The translations under genes were made by a program, and so were the position numbers. A model generated the notes under the pieces. The model did no database searches. It was not told the DNA's origin and saw nothing but the letters and a program-made list of their open reading frames with translations. Source: Streptomyces ochraceiscleroticus (lineage in GTDB: Bacteria; Actinomycetota; Actinomycetes; Streptomycetales; Streptomycetaceae). From it: a stretch of 64,000 nucleotides of DNA. Positions 1 to 8,903 of the stretch are shown here, one piece after another (positions within the stretch are counted from its first letter, which is position 1; each line of letters starts with the position of its first letter). The stretch is taken from NCBI RefSeq assembly GCF_000720485.1, contig NZ_JOAX01000023.1, positions 121,540-185,539 of the forward strand. The letters are read 5' to 3'.

Positions 1-546
1 GCCGCCCCACAGGGCGTCCCGGGTGATCGCGGTGGCCATCATGCCGAGCGTGGTCGGCACGGAGAAACGCAGCAGGCGGCGGCCCGTCTGGCGGGCCAGC
101 AGCCGCGGCGGGGCCTTGGTGAGGTGCAGCGCGGAGGAGTCGATGTTCCGGGTGAGGAACGGCAGCGTACGGGTGCGGCGGACCAGTACCGCCGCCGCCT
201 GGCACGCGAAGTGCGCCACATAGAAGACGAGCAGGCCGATCGTGAGGGGGGCCTGCTCCTTGAGCGGGTTGATGCCGGGGATGTGCAGCAGTCCGACCAG
301 GATCAGCATGTCGCGGATGAGCTGGCGGACCGTGATGTCCAGCCGGATCTTTCCCAGCAAGGAGAGCAGCCCGGGCTGCTTGTGCTGCAGATAGAGGTCG
401 AGGCCGAGGTTCACCACGGACGCGGCGATGAACAACGGGACCACGGGCAGCAGGGCACCGACGAGCTGGGCCACGAACGCGATGAGCATCGCGAGCAGGG
501 CCACGAGCTTGAGAGCTCGTCGGTTGGCGAATCCGGCTGAAGGCAC
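1..546 (-). CDS. Integral membrane protein, N-terminal part only
   Basis: The gene reads leftward out of the window; 182 codons are visible. The GTG start at 546 is chosen because an AGGAG ribosome site lies 8 nt upstream. The visible part has a short basic N-terminus, a long hydrophobic segment (about residues 13-50), a cytosolic-looking stretch with several Arg/Lys, further hydrophobic segments around residues 78-115, and an Arg-rich region. No catalytic motif is visible. In other Streptomyces the region upstream of proB carries genes for cell-wall glycopolymer (teichoic-acid-like) synthesis, so a membrane-associated transferase is possible, but that is inference from context only. Confidence 0.6.
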   Translation of the reverse strand, partial: MPSAGFANRRALKLVALLAMLIAFVAQLVGALLPVVPLFIAASVVNLGLDLYLQHKQPGLLSLLGKIRLDITVRQLIRDMLILVGLLHIPGINPLKEQAPLTIGLLVFYVAHFACQAAAVLVRRTRTLPFLTRNIDSSALHLTKAPPRLLARQTGRRLLRFSVPTTLGMMATAITRDALWGG

Positions 547-1039
547 GGGCGGGGCTCCTGGCGGCAAGTCGGTCAGGTGGGGGGCCGGTGGGGCGGCCGG
601 GGCCCGGGGCAGGTGTGACCCGGGCGACACTCCCTGAACACTCCCTGCGGGCCGTCCGGGCGGCAGGAAGGGACAGGTCGACAACCGACCGTATGACTTT
701 GGCTGCCCCGGTGACAATCTGCTGTGGCTCGGATCACCGCGAATCAGGACGATTCGCTCGGAACCAAATGCTGCCCTTTTCCGTCTTGCGTAGGTTGCCC
801 AAAAGCATGATCACAGGGGCCGCGGGCGTACGCGAAGCCTGTCCGGCAGACGATATGCACAGGCGGGCAATGGTCCGTCTGCCGTAGATTTCGCCCGTAC
901 GGGCGTTCATGTCGGTACGCCGTACGGCATCCATATCCGTAGGCCGTACGGCAGCATCCACTGGGCCATACGGCAACGGACACGGCGAGCACGGGCGCCC
1001 ATGGGCTTCCACGGGCGAGTAGCGAGTACAGGGGTAATG
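547..1039. other. Divergent intergenic region before proB
   Basis: About 490 bases between the leftward membrane gene and proB. I see no convincing gene. The right part holds a short array of the 10-bp palindrome GCCGTACGGC (described separately). The rest shows no clear promoter hexamers, although both flanking genes must be transcribed from here. Confidence 0.5.
919..974. repeat. Array of GCCGTACGGC palindromes upstream of proB
   Basis: The self-complementary 10-mer GCCGTACGGC occurs at 919-928 and 943-952, and a one-base variant GCCATACGGC at 965-974. Centre-to-centre spacing is 24 and 22 bp, about two helical turns. It could be an operator array or simply a genome-wide intergenic repeat word. 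Confidence 0.5.
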
Positions 1040-2293
1040 GTGACAAGCGCAGGTCAGGCGGCAGACGGGCGACAGGGCGGGGCGGCCGGGCGGCAGGACG
1101 TGACGGAGCCGAGTGAGGGTGTGACGGACGCGACGGATCCGCGGCCGGACGGGACGGATGCGCGCCAGGACGCCGCGACGGACGCCCGGAAGGACGTGAC
1201 GGACGCGCGGCGAATCGTGGTCAAGGTGGGCTCCTCGTCGCTGACCACCGCGGCCGGCGGGCTGGACGCCGACCGGGTGGACGCCCTCGTCGACGTCCTG
1301 GCCAAGCACCAGGACAAGGAGATCGTGCTGGTCTCCTCCGGCGCCATCGCCGCCGGCCTCGCCCCCCTCGGCCTGGAGAAGCGCCCCCGCGACCTGGCCC
1401 GCCAGCAGGCCGCCGCCAGCGTCGGCCAGGGCCTCCTCGTCGCCCGCTACACCGCCTCCTTCGCGCGCTATGGCCGCCGCGTCGGCCAGGTCCTCCTCAC
1501 CTCCGACGACACCAGCCGCCGCACCCACTACCGCAACGCCTACCGCACCCTCGACCAGCTCCTCGCCATGGGCGCCGTACCGATCGTCAACGAGAACGAC
1601 ACGGTCGCCACCGACGAGATCCGCTTCGGCGACAACGACCGGCTGGCGGCGCTCGTCGCCCACCTGGTCCGCGCCGACCTGCTGATACTGCTGTCCGACG
1701 TGGACGGCCTGTACGACGGCGACCCCGCCACCCCGGGCACCTCCCGCATAGCGGAGGTCAGGGGACCGGAGGACCTGGCGGGCATCTCCATCGGAAGCGC
1801 GGGCAAGGCCGGCGTCGGCACCGGCGGCATGGTCACCAAGGTCGAGGCCGCCCGCATCGCCGCGGCCGCCGGCGTCCCGGTCGTCCTCACCTCCGCCGTA
1901 CACGCCTCCGAAGCCCTCGCCGGCGGCCCCACCGGCACCCACTTCCTGCGCACCGGACGGCGCTCCGCCGACCGGCTCCTCTGGCTCGCGCACGCCTCCA
2001 CCCCGCGCGGCGCGCTCATCCTCGACGACGGTGCCGTGGAGGCGATCGTCGAACGGCACTCCTCCCTGCTCCCGGCCGGCATCGCCGCGGTCGAGGGCTC
2101 CTTCAGCGCCGGCGAACCGGTCGAGCTGCGCAACACCGCCGGCGACCCCATCGCCCGCGGCCTCGTCAACTTCGACGCCCGCGAAATCCCCCGCCTGCTC
2201 GGCCGCACCACCCACGACCTCGCCCGCGAACTGGGCCCGGCGTACGAGCGCGAGGTCGTGCACAGGGACGACTTGGTGGTCGTGGGGCGCTGA
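1040..2293 (+). CDS. proB: Glutamate 5-kinase ProB
   Basis: Phosphorylates L-glutamate with ATP, the first step of proline biosynthesis, in the cytosol. The amino-acid kinase fold starts at RIVVKVGSS (about residue 58), followed by the SSGAIAAG loop, an IVNENDTV motif and a GTGGM motif near the active site. A C-terminal PUA domain covers roughly the last 100 residues. The family is usually about 370 residues; this one is about 417 because of a repetitive N-terminal extension rich in TDA/DAR units. Start choice is uncertain: GTG at 1040 has AGGGG 5 nt upstream, but ATG 1001, ATG 1037 and a later GTG just before the kinase domain are alternatives. The partner gene proA lies about 1.6 kb downstream with its own promoter-like signal. 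Confidence 0.92.
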   Translation: MTSAGQAADGRQGGAAGRQDVTEPSEGVTDATDPRPDGTDARQDAATDARKDVTDARRIVVKVGSSSLTTAAGGLDADRVDALVDVLAKHQDKEIVLVSSGAIAAGLAPLGLEKRPRDLARQQAAASVGQGLLVARYTASFARYGRRVGQVLLTSDDTSRRTHYRNAYRTLDQLLAMGAVPIVNENDTVATDEIRFGDNDRLAALVAHLVRADLLILLSDVDGLYDGDPATPGTSRIAEVRGPEDLAGISIGSAGKAGVGTGGMVTKVEAARIAAAAGVPVVLTSAVHASEALAGGPTGTHFLRTGRRSADRLLWLAHASTPRGALILDDGAVEAIVERHSSLLPAGIAAVEGSFSAGEPVELRNTAGDPIARGLVNFDAREIPRLLGRTTHDLARELGPAYEREVVHRDDLVVVGR

Positions 2294-2400
2294 GGGCCCG
2301 GGAGGAGGAGTCCGGGTGCGCTGGGGGTGTCGCCGAGGGGCGTTGTTGACGGGGTTCGTTGACGGGCGTCGCTGAGGCGCGTTGTCGCCGGGCGTCGCCG

Positions 2401-2500
2401 GAAGCAGCCGTCGCGCACGTGATGGGGTATCGGCGAAAGCACCCGTTGCGCACGTGAGGGGGTATCGCCGAAAGCACCTGTCGCGCACATGATGAGGCGG
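2401..2500. repeat. Three 34-35 bp tandem repeats
   Basis: Three imperfect direct copies begin at about 2401, 2435 and 2470. Each carries a GAAAGCACC-like start followed by a TTGCGCACGTGA-like core and a GGGGTATCG end (the third copy degenerates). Non-coding as far as I can see. Confidence 0.6.
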
Positions 2501-2571
2501 CCGACGGGAACCCGCTGCGCATCCCGTGCCGAGGGCCGGTAGGGAACCCCCGTACTGGGTCCATACGGGCC

Positions 2572-2637
2572 CGTACGAGGTCCGTCCAAGATCCGTATGA
2601 GGTCCGTGCAAGATCCGTACGGGATCCGGCAGCACGG
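2572..2637. repeat. Three 22 bp tandem repeats
   Basis: Copies start at 2572, 2594 and 2616 with the pattern CGTAYGAGGTCCGT-N-CAAGATC. The third copy degenerates after its first half. It lies upstream of the small gene at 2835. Confidence 0.6.
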
Positions 2638-2834
2638 CCGAAAGACCAGCCTTTCAACGGAGACCTTCTCGAAAACGCCCCCGCGAAGCCCCGCGGGCTG
2701 GTCAACTTTGTTGCAGGGGCGCTGTAGGGGAGCGGCGCTCCAGGCGCAGTACGAGCGCGCTACGCCGATGTGAGACAGCACCGATCGGCTCCGCCACGCG
2801 CGAGCGGAGCGATACGCATAACAGGAGGCCGCCG

Positions 2835-3362
2835 GTGAGACGAGGGCGCCGAGGGGCGCTGCCCCGAGGGACGGCGGAGCGGACGCTGACCAGCGTGGGG
2901 ACCAGCATCCAGCCCGGTGAGGAGACCGCCGGGACGGAGCACGACGAACGGGCTCAGCCGGGCGACCATGCGCAGCCGGGCGGGCGGCTCACAGAGGCAC
3001 CGCTCCCGCGCGAGCGGGAGGTGTCGCGGCTCTGGCACGTGACCCTCAGCGTCTCCGGCAAGGAGGCGCCGCTGAAGGAGGTCCGGCGGGCCCTGGAGCA
3101 GTTGGCCCACGACCATCCCTTTCTGCTGACCAGCAGGTATGCCAACGATCACGCGGAGATCCGTTACTGGGAGGAGGCCAGGGACCTGCACGACGCGGCG
3201 GCGGTGGCCCTGCGCCTCTGGGGCGAACACCGCTCCTCGGCGAAGCTGCCCCCCTGGGAGATCGTCGGCCTGGAAGTCATCGACCGCGAGACCTACCACC
3301 AACGCATCGCCGAAGGCTACGGCCCACCCCCTGCCTCCCCCGTAGGCGTCCACCCGTACTGA
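2835..3362 (+). CDS. Conserved hypothetical protein between proB and proA
   Basis: A 175-residue protein of unknown function. The GTG start at 2835 is supported by a perfect AGGAGG site ending 6 nt upstream. The first 65 residues are polar and low in complexity. The rest is a compact alpha/beta-looking domain starting at LWHVTLSVSG, with a conserved-looking acidic/aromatic stretch (HAEIRYWEE) and a WEIVGLEVID strand. No signal peptide or membrane span is seen, so it is probably cytosolic. Its place between proB and proA is typical of Streptomyces as I recall, but nothing in the sequence ties it to proline metabolism. Confidence 0.8.
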   Translation: MRRGRRGALPRGTAERTLTSVGTSIQPGEETAGTEHDERAQPGDHAQPGGRLTEAPLPREREVSRLWHVTLSVSGKEAPLKEVRRALEQLAHDHPFLLTSRYANDHAEIRYWEEARDLHDAAAVALRLWGEHRSSAKLPPWEIVGLEVIDRETYHQRIAEGYGPPPASPVGVHPY

Positions 3363-3902
3363 CCGCCCCTGTTCGCCCCGCCTCCCCCTGCGAAACTCAT
3401 CACATCAGGCGACAAAAACGAGAAACGAACCACTCTCCGTAATCGTTGCCGAAACAAGAAGAAGGAGGCGGCGGCGACCCGGCTCTAGGGAATCCGGTCC
3501 GAGGGGATCCGGGGTGACCGGAGGCGGCCCGGGGTGACCGGAGGGGTTCCGAGGTGAGGGGAGCCAGGGAGAAGGGACCCGGCCCGAGGAGATCCGGGCC
3601 GAGGAGACCCGGCCCGAGGAGATCTGTGGCTCCGAGGGGACCGGGCCCGAGGGGCCAGGAGCGAGGGGGCCGGCCCGGGATGAGGGAAGCCGGCCCGGGG
3701 CGAGGGGACCGGGGTGAGGGGCCGGGCGCCGGTGGCGCTCCCGCCGGAGGGGCCCGGCGCCAGTGGGGCTCCCACCGACCCGGCCCGGCGCTGGCGGGTG
3801 TCCCTCCGCCGACCGGGCCGGGTGTCCACCCCCGCGCCCGCCGCGTCCCGCAGTGTGAAATGCGGGCCGGGCGCCCAGCCCGTCCCGGCTAGGCTGCGGG
3901 CC
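3363..3902. other. G-rich repetitive intergenic region before proA
   Basis: About 540 bases. The first 100 bases are relatively AT-rich. From about 3480 the plus strand becomes strongly purine/G-rich with repeated CCGAGGAG and GGGGTGACCGGAGG words, including exact 15-bp repeats (annotated separately). No gene is convincing. The proA -10-like hexamer TAGGCT sits at 3890-3895. Confidence 0.5.
3580..3624. repeat. Three 15 bp tandem repeats, G-rich
   Basis: CGGCCCGAGGAGATC (3580-3594), CGGGCCGAGGAGACC (3595-3609) and CGGCCCGAGGAGATC (3610-3624) follow each other without gaps. Related words continue on both sides, making this the core of a longer degenerate array. Confidence 0.65.
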
Positions 3903-5189
3903 ATGACCAGCGCATCCGACGCCACGCAGACCGCCCAGAGCTCGCCCGTCCTCGACACCGCCCGTCGCGCCAGGGAGGCGGCCGCCGCGCTCGCCCCGCT
4001 GCCGCGCACGGCCCGGGACGGCGCGCTGCTGGCCGTCGCCGACGCGCTGGTGGCCAGGACCGACGAGATCGTCGCCGCCAACGCCGAGGACATCGCCAAG
4101 GCGCGCGAGGCCGGCACGAGCGACGCCATCGTGGACCGGCTCACCCTCACCCCCGAGCGGATCGCCGCCATCGCCGCCGACGTGCGGCACGTCGTGGCGC
4201 TGCCCGACCCGGTCGGCGAGGTCGTCCGCGGTTCGACCCTCCCGAACGGCCTGGACCTGCGCCAGGTCCGGGTGCCGCTCGGCGTCGTCGGGATCATCTA
4301 CGAGGCCCGCCCGAACGTCACGGTCGACGCCGCCGCGCTCTGCCTGAAGTCGGGCAACGCCGTCCTGCTGCGCGGTTCATCCTCCGCGTACGCCTCGAAC
4401 ACCGCGCTGGTCGCCGTCCTGCGCGACGCGGTGGCGGAGGCCGGGCTGCCCGCCGACGCCGTCCAGCTTGTGCCGGGCCAGAGCCGGGAGTCGGTGAAGG
4501 AGCTGATGCGCGCCCGCGGCCTGGTCGACGTACTGATCCCGCGCGGCGGCGCCTCGCTCATCCGTACGGTCGTGGAGGAGTCCACCGTCCCGGTCATCGA
4601 GACCGGCACCGGCAACTGCCACGTGTACGTCGACAAGGACGCCGACATCGAGACGGCGCTCAAGATCCTCATCAACTCCAAGGCGCAGCGCCCCAGTGTG
4701 TGCAACGCCGCCGAGACCGTCCTCGTGCACGCCGGCATCGCGGACACCTTCCTGCCGCGCGCGCTGGCCGCCCTCACGGAGGCGGGCGTGATGGTGCACG
4801 GCGACGAGACCTGGCAGAAGGCCGGGCCCGGGATGGTCGCGCCCGCCACGGACGAGGACTGGGCGACGGAGTACCTCTCGTACGACATCGCCGCCGCCGT
4901 GGTGCCCGACCTGGACGCCGCTGTCGCGCACATCCGGCGTTGGTCCTCCGGCCACACGGAGGCCATCGTCACCACCTCGCAGGCCGCCGCCCGCCGCTTC
5001 ACCCAGTTGGTGGACTCCACCACGGTCGCGGTCAACGCCTCGACCCGCTTCACGGACGGCAGCCAGTTCGGTTTCGGTGCCGAGATCGGCATCTCCACGC
5101 AGAAGCTGCACGCCCGCGGCCCGATGGGCCTGCCGGAGCTGACCTCGACGAAGTACATCGTCACGGGCGACGGCCACGTACGGGACTGA
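3903..5189 (+). CDS. proA: Gamma-glutamyl phosphate reductase ProA
   Basis: Reduces glutamyl-5-phosphate with NADPH to glutamate semialdehyde, the second step of proline synthesis. The 428 residues match the family length. Visible marks are the aldehyde-dehydrogenase-like fold, the [14 protein letters not shown] and [12 protein letters not shown] nucleotide-site segments, the catalytic cysteine in PSVCNAAE (about residue 264) and the C-terminal [20 protein letters not shown] signature. The ATG at 3903 is chosen because homology begins here and TAGGCT lies 7 nt upstream with no ribosome site, the pattern of a leaderless transcript. An open frame upstream has no homology. Confidence 0.96.
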   Translation: MTSASDATQTAQSSPVLDTARRAREAAAALAPLPRTARDGALLAVADALVARTDEIVAANAEDIAKAREAGTSDAIVDRLTLTPERIAAIAADVRHVVALPDPVGEVVRGSTLPNGLDLRQVRVPLGVVGIIYEARPNVTVDAAALCLKSGNAVLLRGSSSAYASNTALVAVLRDAVAEAGLPADAVQLVPGQSRESVKELMRARGLVDVLIPRGGASLIRTVVEESTVPVIETGTGNCHVYVDKDADIETALKILINSKAQRPSVCNAAETVLVHAGIADTFLPRALAALTEAGVMVHGDETWQKAGPGMVAPATDEDWATEYLSYDIAAAVVPDLDAAVAHIRRWSSGHTEAIVTTSQAAARRFTQLVDSTTVAVNASTRFTDGSQFGFGAEIGISTQKLHARGPMGLPELTSTKYIVTGDGHVRD

Positions 5190-5190
5190 C

Positions 5191-5284
5191 GGCGGACGCG
5201 TAGTACGGGGCCGACGACGGGCGCGTACAGGGCTGGCGGCGGACGCGTAGTACGGGGCCGACGGAGGGCGTGTACGGGGCTGGT
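5191..5284. repeat. 47 bp tandem duplication downstream of proA
   Basis: Two copies (5191-5237 and 5238-5284) share the start GGCGGACGCGTAGTACGGGG and differ at only a few positions. The array begins immediately after the proA stop codon. Confidence 0.75.
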
Positions 5285-5412
5285 GAAGTCAGTCTCGCGG
5301 CACGGCCCTTGAAGCCGGGGCGAGCGGTGCCACTCATGAGCCATCCTCGGCCCCCGTGGCCGAATTCCCTTTCACACTGCCCAGATTGGCCGCTTCCGGC
5401 TAATCTGGACAT

Positions 5413-6120
5413 GTGCCGGACGACGTGGGGGCCGGGCCGTTCCCGGACGGCGGTGAGCCCGACGAGCACCACAACGGGAGCCACGGAGAGGCGGACGCGC
5501 GCTCGCCCTATGAGGGCGAGGGTGACGAGTTCGCCGCCGTGGTCTTCGACGAGGAATTCGTCCGGTCGGCGCTCGTTCACGAGCCGACCGCCGTCGAGCG
5601 GATGGTCGCCGCCGCGCAGGCCCGCGCCGAGTCCGAAGCCGGGCGCGGCCACACGCTGCCGGCCACGGACCGGGACGGCGACTTCGACGGCGGCCGACAG
5701 GACGGAGACGGCCGAGAAGGGCCTGGAGGGCCCGCAGGAGCGCCGAACAGCCATTACCTGGACGACGTCCGGGACATCTCGGCCTACGGCCCGTACGGGC
5801 CGTACGGCGGCGCTCTGCGCCCGTACCGCGGCGCGGCCCGCTGGCACCGCCCCATCGCCTGGGTGCTCGCCGTCCTCATGGGCATCGGCATGGTCGTACT
5901 GGCCTTCACGGCCGTCTACCGAGGTGCTTCGGGCCGTACGCAGAGCCCGGCCCCGCCGCCCGCCACCACGGGCGTCGACGGCAGGCCGCCCACCGCGCGC
6001 ATCGGGCAGGCACCCGCCTCCAGCGCCGAGCGCGGCAACCCGACCCCGCCGGTCGTACCGCCCTCGGCGTCCGCCGACTCCGGCCCGCCCTCGGCGCCCG
6101 CCGTGCGGCGCACGCCGTGA
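5413..6120 (+). CDS. Single-span membrane protein with N-terminal VFDE motif
   Basis: A 235-residue protein of unknown function. The acidic cytosolic N-terminus contains AAVVFDEEFVRSA followed by a TAVERM segment (about residues 40-65), which recurs in the next gene. A linker rich in Gly/Asp follows, then a Tyr/Gly/Pro stretch, one membrane span (about residues 156-176) and a Pro/Ser/Ala-rich extracytoplasmic tail. The GTG start is set by TAATCT 6 nt upstream with no ribosome site, a leaderless arrangement. It lies between proA and the related gene at 6292. Confidence 0.8.
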   Translation: MPDDVGAGPFPDGGEPDEHHNGSHGEADARSPYEGEGDEFAAVVFDEEFVRSALVHEPTAVERMVAAAQARAESEAGRGHTLPATDRDGDFDGGRQDGDGREGPGGPAGAPNSHYLDDVRDISAYGPYGPYGGALRPYRGAARWHRPIAWVLAVLMGIGMVVLAFTAVYRGASGRTQSPAPPPATTGVDGRPPTARIGQAPASSAERGNPTPPVVPPSASADSGPPSAPAVRRTP

Positions 6121-6291
6121 TCCACCGGCTGATCCCCCCCGCGCACGCCGTGATCCCTCAGTTGATCCACCCGCGCGCGCCGGAGCGGTCCGCGCCTGCT
6201 TGAGCCATCTGTACGCCGTACCTGACCTGCACGGGGAAGTTGGCGCACACCTGGGCGTTTACCTCGGCCGTCGCCGACCTACTCTTGTTGT

Positions 6292-7530
6292 ATGACCGGG
6301 CCAGGTGACCCTCCCGAAGGGACCCCCGAGGGCGCCCCGGGTGGAGGGGAGGACGAATACCGATCCGTCGTGTTCGACGAATCGTTTGTACGCGCTGCGC
6401 GTTTGCAGGAGTTCTCCGCCCAGGAGCGCATGGGGGACCACGCACGTGCCGTGCGCAGTCGGCATGCCTGGTCCCGTTTCGGCGGGTCCCGTCAGGCCCT
6501 GATCCTGGTCCTCCTGATAGCGCTGGCCTTCGGTACCGCGATCTACATGGGTGTGCGCCATCCGTATCGTGCGCCGGAGCCCGCCCCCGCGCCACCGCTG
6601 CGCAGCACGGTCATCCCGCTCGCTCCGGTGGGCACGGTGCCCGGCGGGCGCCCGGGTGACCTCTTCGACCGCAGCCCGGCGGCCGGTTTCCGGATCGGCG
6701 CGGCAGGCGTCAACCTCCCTGTTGTGCGGCGCACCGGCGAGTTCTCCGAGAGCCAGGTCATGACCGCGCTGACCACGGCGAAGGAGTACGTCGTGCGGTC
6801 CTCGCTGGATCCGGACACGCTGTCCGGCGGGCCCGCGCGGGGCGTGCGGCTGCTGCTGGACACCTCGCAGCTCGACCAGTTCGACCGGAGCCTGCGGCGG
6901 CCGTCCGACGACGGGCGGCACGCGGCGACCGGCTGGCTCGTCCGCTTCGACCCCTCGCAGTCCCGGCTCGCCGATCCGCGTGTACGGGTCGACGGCACCC
7001 TGGCGGTGGAGCCGGCCGCGGCCGGCAACGCCCTGGAGGTCACCGCGGACTACACCTTCGTGTACGCGGTGCGGCCGCCCGACGGCAGGCCCGCTGCGGG
7101 CGGCTCCGGGAACACCGCACCGGCCGCCGCCGAGAGGCCGACGGGGAGCGCGCCCGGCAGTACAGGGGCAGTAGCGAGTACGGCAAGTAGTACGTCAGGC
7201 AGTACGGCCTCTGGGGTCGGCGGCAAGGTGCGGTCGGCGGCGCAGCAGCGTGCCGACGGTGCGTCACTGTTCACCGTGCGCCGTGAACTGCACTTCCGCT
7301 TCGACCGGGACGATCTGCGCGACCGCCGCCTTGAGGTGCAGTCGAGCTACCTCCAGGCGGGTCCGATGTCGTGCAGCTCCGGGCCGGAGAGTGCGCTGCG
7401 GCCGCTGCTGGCGGGCGAGCGGGCCGGTAACGGCCGCCCGCAGGGCACCGACCCGTACGCCCACGGCAGTACGAACGCCTCGCTCTGCGGCGTCATGGCC
7501 CCGTCGGCGGAACCGAGCCCGCTGCGCTAG
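6292..7530 (+). CDS. Single-span membrane protein, relative of the preceding gene
   Basis: A 412-residue protein of unknown function. Residues 22-46 repeat the preceding gene's motif (YRSVVFDESFVRAARLQ then SAQERM). One membrane span follows (about residues 68-88). The long extracytoplasmic part holds an alpha/beta domain (about 110-260) interrupted by a Ser/Thr/Gly/Ala-rich low-complexity insert (about 265-310), then continues to a C-terminal region with two cysteines that could form a disulfide. The start ATG has TACTCT 6 nt upstream, a leaderless signature. It converges with the M48 protease gene. Confidence 0.8.
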   Translation: MTGPGDPPEGTPEGAPGGGEDEYRSVVFDESFVRAARLQEFSAQERMGDHARAVRSRHAWSRFGGSRQALILVLLIALAFGTAIYMGVRHPYRAPEPAPAPPLRSTVIPLAPVGTVPGGRPGDLFDRSPAAGFRIGAAGVNLPVVRRTGEFSESQVMTALTTAKEYVVRSSLDPDTLSGGPARGVRLLLDTSQLDQFDRSLRRPSDDGRHAATGWLVRFDPSQSRLADPRVRVDGTLAVEPAAAGNALEVTADYTFVYAVRPPDGRPAAGGSGNTAPAAAERPTGSAPGSTGAVASTASSTSGSTASGVGGKVRSAAQQRADGASLFTVRRELHFRFDRDDLRDRRLEVQSSYLQAGPMSCSSGPESALRPLLAGERAGNGRPQGTDPYAHGSTNASLCGVMAPSAEPSPLR

Positions 7531-7560
7531 GCCGGACGGCCTGCGCCGCTGCAGGGCCGC

Positions 7561-7578
7561 TGACCCGCTACCGGGTCA
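7561..7578. terminator. Hairpin between convergent genes
   Basis: TGACCCG (7561-7567), loop CTAC, CGGGTCA (7572-7578). No T-run. It includes the stop codon of the M48 gene and lies between two convergent genes, so it could end transcription in both directions. Confidence 0.4.
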
Positions 7579-8682
7579 CTGGCCCGCCGCCGACTCCGGA
7601 CCGTCGGCGTCCGACTGCCCCGGGTCCGGCCGGCCCGCGCCGCCGGCGCGGCCGCTGCCGAACACCGTGTCGCGCAGCTTGCCGCCCAGGTCGCCGGCGC
7701 CGCCCGCGATGTCGCGCACGAGGCCCATCAGCGGGTCCTTGCTGTTGCGCACCGAGTCGGCGTAGTGCGTCGCGGACTCCTTGAAGGAGTCGGACACGGA
7801 GGTGTCCTTGTCCTCGTCGCGGCGCGGGTAGTGGCCTTCCATGATGCGCTGGTAGTCGCGGGAGGCGGCCCACTTCTTGAGTTCGGCGGCGCGCACGGTC
7901 GTGAACGGGTGGCTGCGCGGCAGCACGTTGAGGATCTTCAGGACGGAGTCGCGCAGGTCGCCGCCGCGCTCGTACTCGTCGGCCTGGGCGAGAAACGCGT
8001 CGACGTTCATCTCGTGGAGGTGGTTGCCGCCCGCGAGCTTCATGAGGCCGCGCATCGAAGCGTGCAGGTCCTGGCCGGTCAGGAGCCCCGCACGGTCGGC
8101 CGACAGCTCGGACTTGCGGAACCATTCGCGCAGCCCGGTCACTATGGCCATGATCGCCATATTGCCCAGCGGGATCCACGCGACCTTCATGGCGAGGCTC
8201 GTCAGGAACAGCAGTATCGTCCGGTACACCGCGTGCCCGGAGAGCGCGTGTCCGACCTCGTGGCCGACGACCGCGCGCATCTCCTCCTCGTCGAGCAGCT
8301 CGACGAGGCCCGTGGTCAGCACGATCACCGGCTCGTCCAGGCCGATGCACATGGCGTTGGGCTGCGGGTCCTGATTGACGTACATCGGCGGGACCTTCTC
8401 CAGGTCCAGGATGTAACAGGCGTCCCGCAGCATGTCGTTGAGGTGCGAGAACTGCTGGTCGCTGACGCGCACCGAATCCGAGAGGTACAGCAGCCGCAGG
8501 CTGCGCTCGGGCAGCAGGCCGCTCAGCGCCTTGAAGACGGTGTCGAACCCGCTCAGCTTGCGCAGGGCCACCAGGGCGGACCGGTCCGCGGGGTGTTCGT
8601 ACGCCCGGGAGGAGATCCCCGGGAACCGCCTGCGGTCCCTGCTCGGTACGCGCTCGCTGCCGCCGCTCGGGCCATCCGTCAT
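7576..8682 (-). CDS. M48 family metalloprotease
   Basis: A 368-residue zinc protease. The active-site HEVGH is at residues 141-145, with the third zinc ligand Glu in SELSADRAG (about residue 192). Hydrophobic segments around residues 155-185 suggest membrane association. A conserved N-terminal helical region precedes the catalytic domain. The C-terminal 60 residues are Gly/Asp-rich and probably disordered. Start ATG at 8682 has GGGGGAGG 5 nt upstream; a longer open frame upstream has no ribosome site. The substrate cannot be read from the sequence; relatives (HtpX/BepA types) handle membrane-protein quality control. Confidence 0.9.
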   Translation of the reverse strand: MTDGPSGGSERVPSRDRRRFPGISSRAYEHPADRSALVALRKLSGFDTVFKALSGLLPERSLRLLYLSDSVRVSDQQFSHLNDMLRDACYILDLEKVPPMYVNQDPQPNAMCIGLDEPVIVLTTGLVELLDEEEMRAVVGHEVGHALSGHAVYRTILLFLTSLAMKVAWIPLGNMAIMAIVTGLREWFRKSELSADRAGLLTGQDLHASMRGLMKLAGGNHLHEMNVDAFLAQADEYERGGDLRDSVLKILNVLPRSHPFTTVRAAELKKWAASRDYQRIMEGHYPRRDEDKDTSVSDSFKESATHYADSVRNSKDPLMGLVRDIAGGAGDLGGKLRDTVFGSGRAGGAGRPDPGQSDADGPESAAGQ

Positions 8683-8903
8683 TGGAGCCTCCCCCTGATT
8701 CGACTGCGTGATTTCAGAGTAGAGGACGCCACTGACAGCGCTTTGGATGCCCGGCGTACGCTGGCGAAGGAACGAATCGCCGCAGATGCCCGCAAGGACA
8801 GCCGCTCGCGGCAGGGGCGCCGGCCCACGACCGGGCGCGCCCGAGGTCCGTGGCGCGTGGTGCGTACGGGCCGCACAGACCCCCACAAAGGAGCCGACCC
8901 CTC

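Larger units (their letters stand above)
2294..2834. other. Repeat-rich intergenic region after proB
   Basis: About 540 bases without a convincing gene. It holds two separate short tandem arrays, at 2401-2500 and 2572-2637. Longer open frames crossing it on either strand consist of translated repeats and lack family signatures. Confidence 0.5.

Noticed and set aside
734..2635. Long open frame on the minus strand covering proB
   Set aside because: It is antisense to proB, reads low-complexity Gly/Val/Ala/Asp sequence and has no domain signature; a shadow of GC-biased coding.
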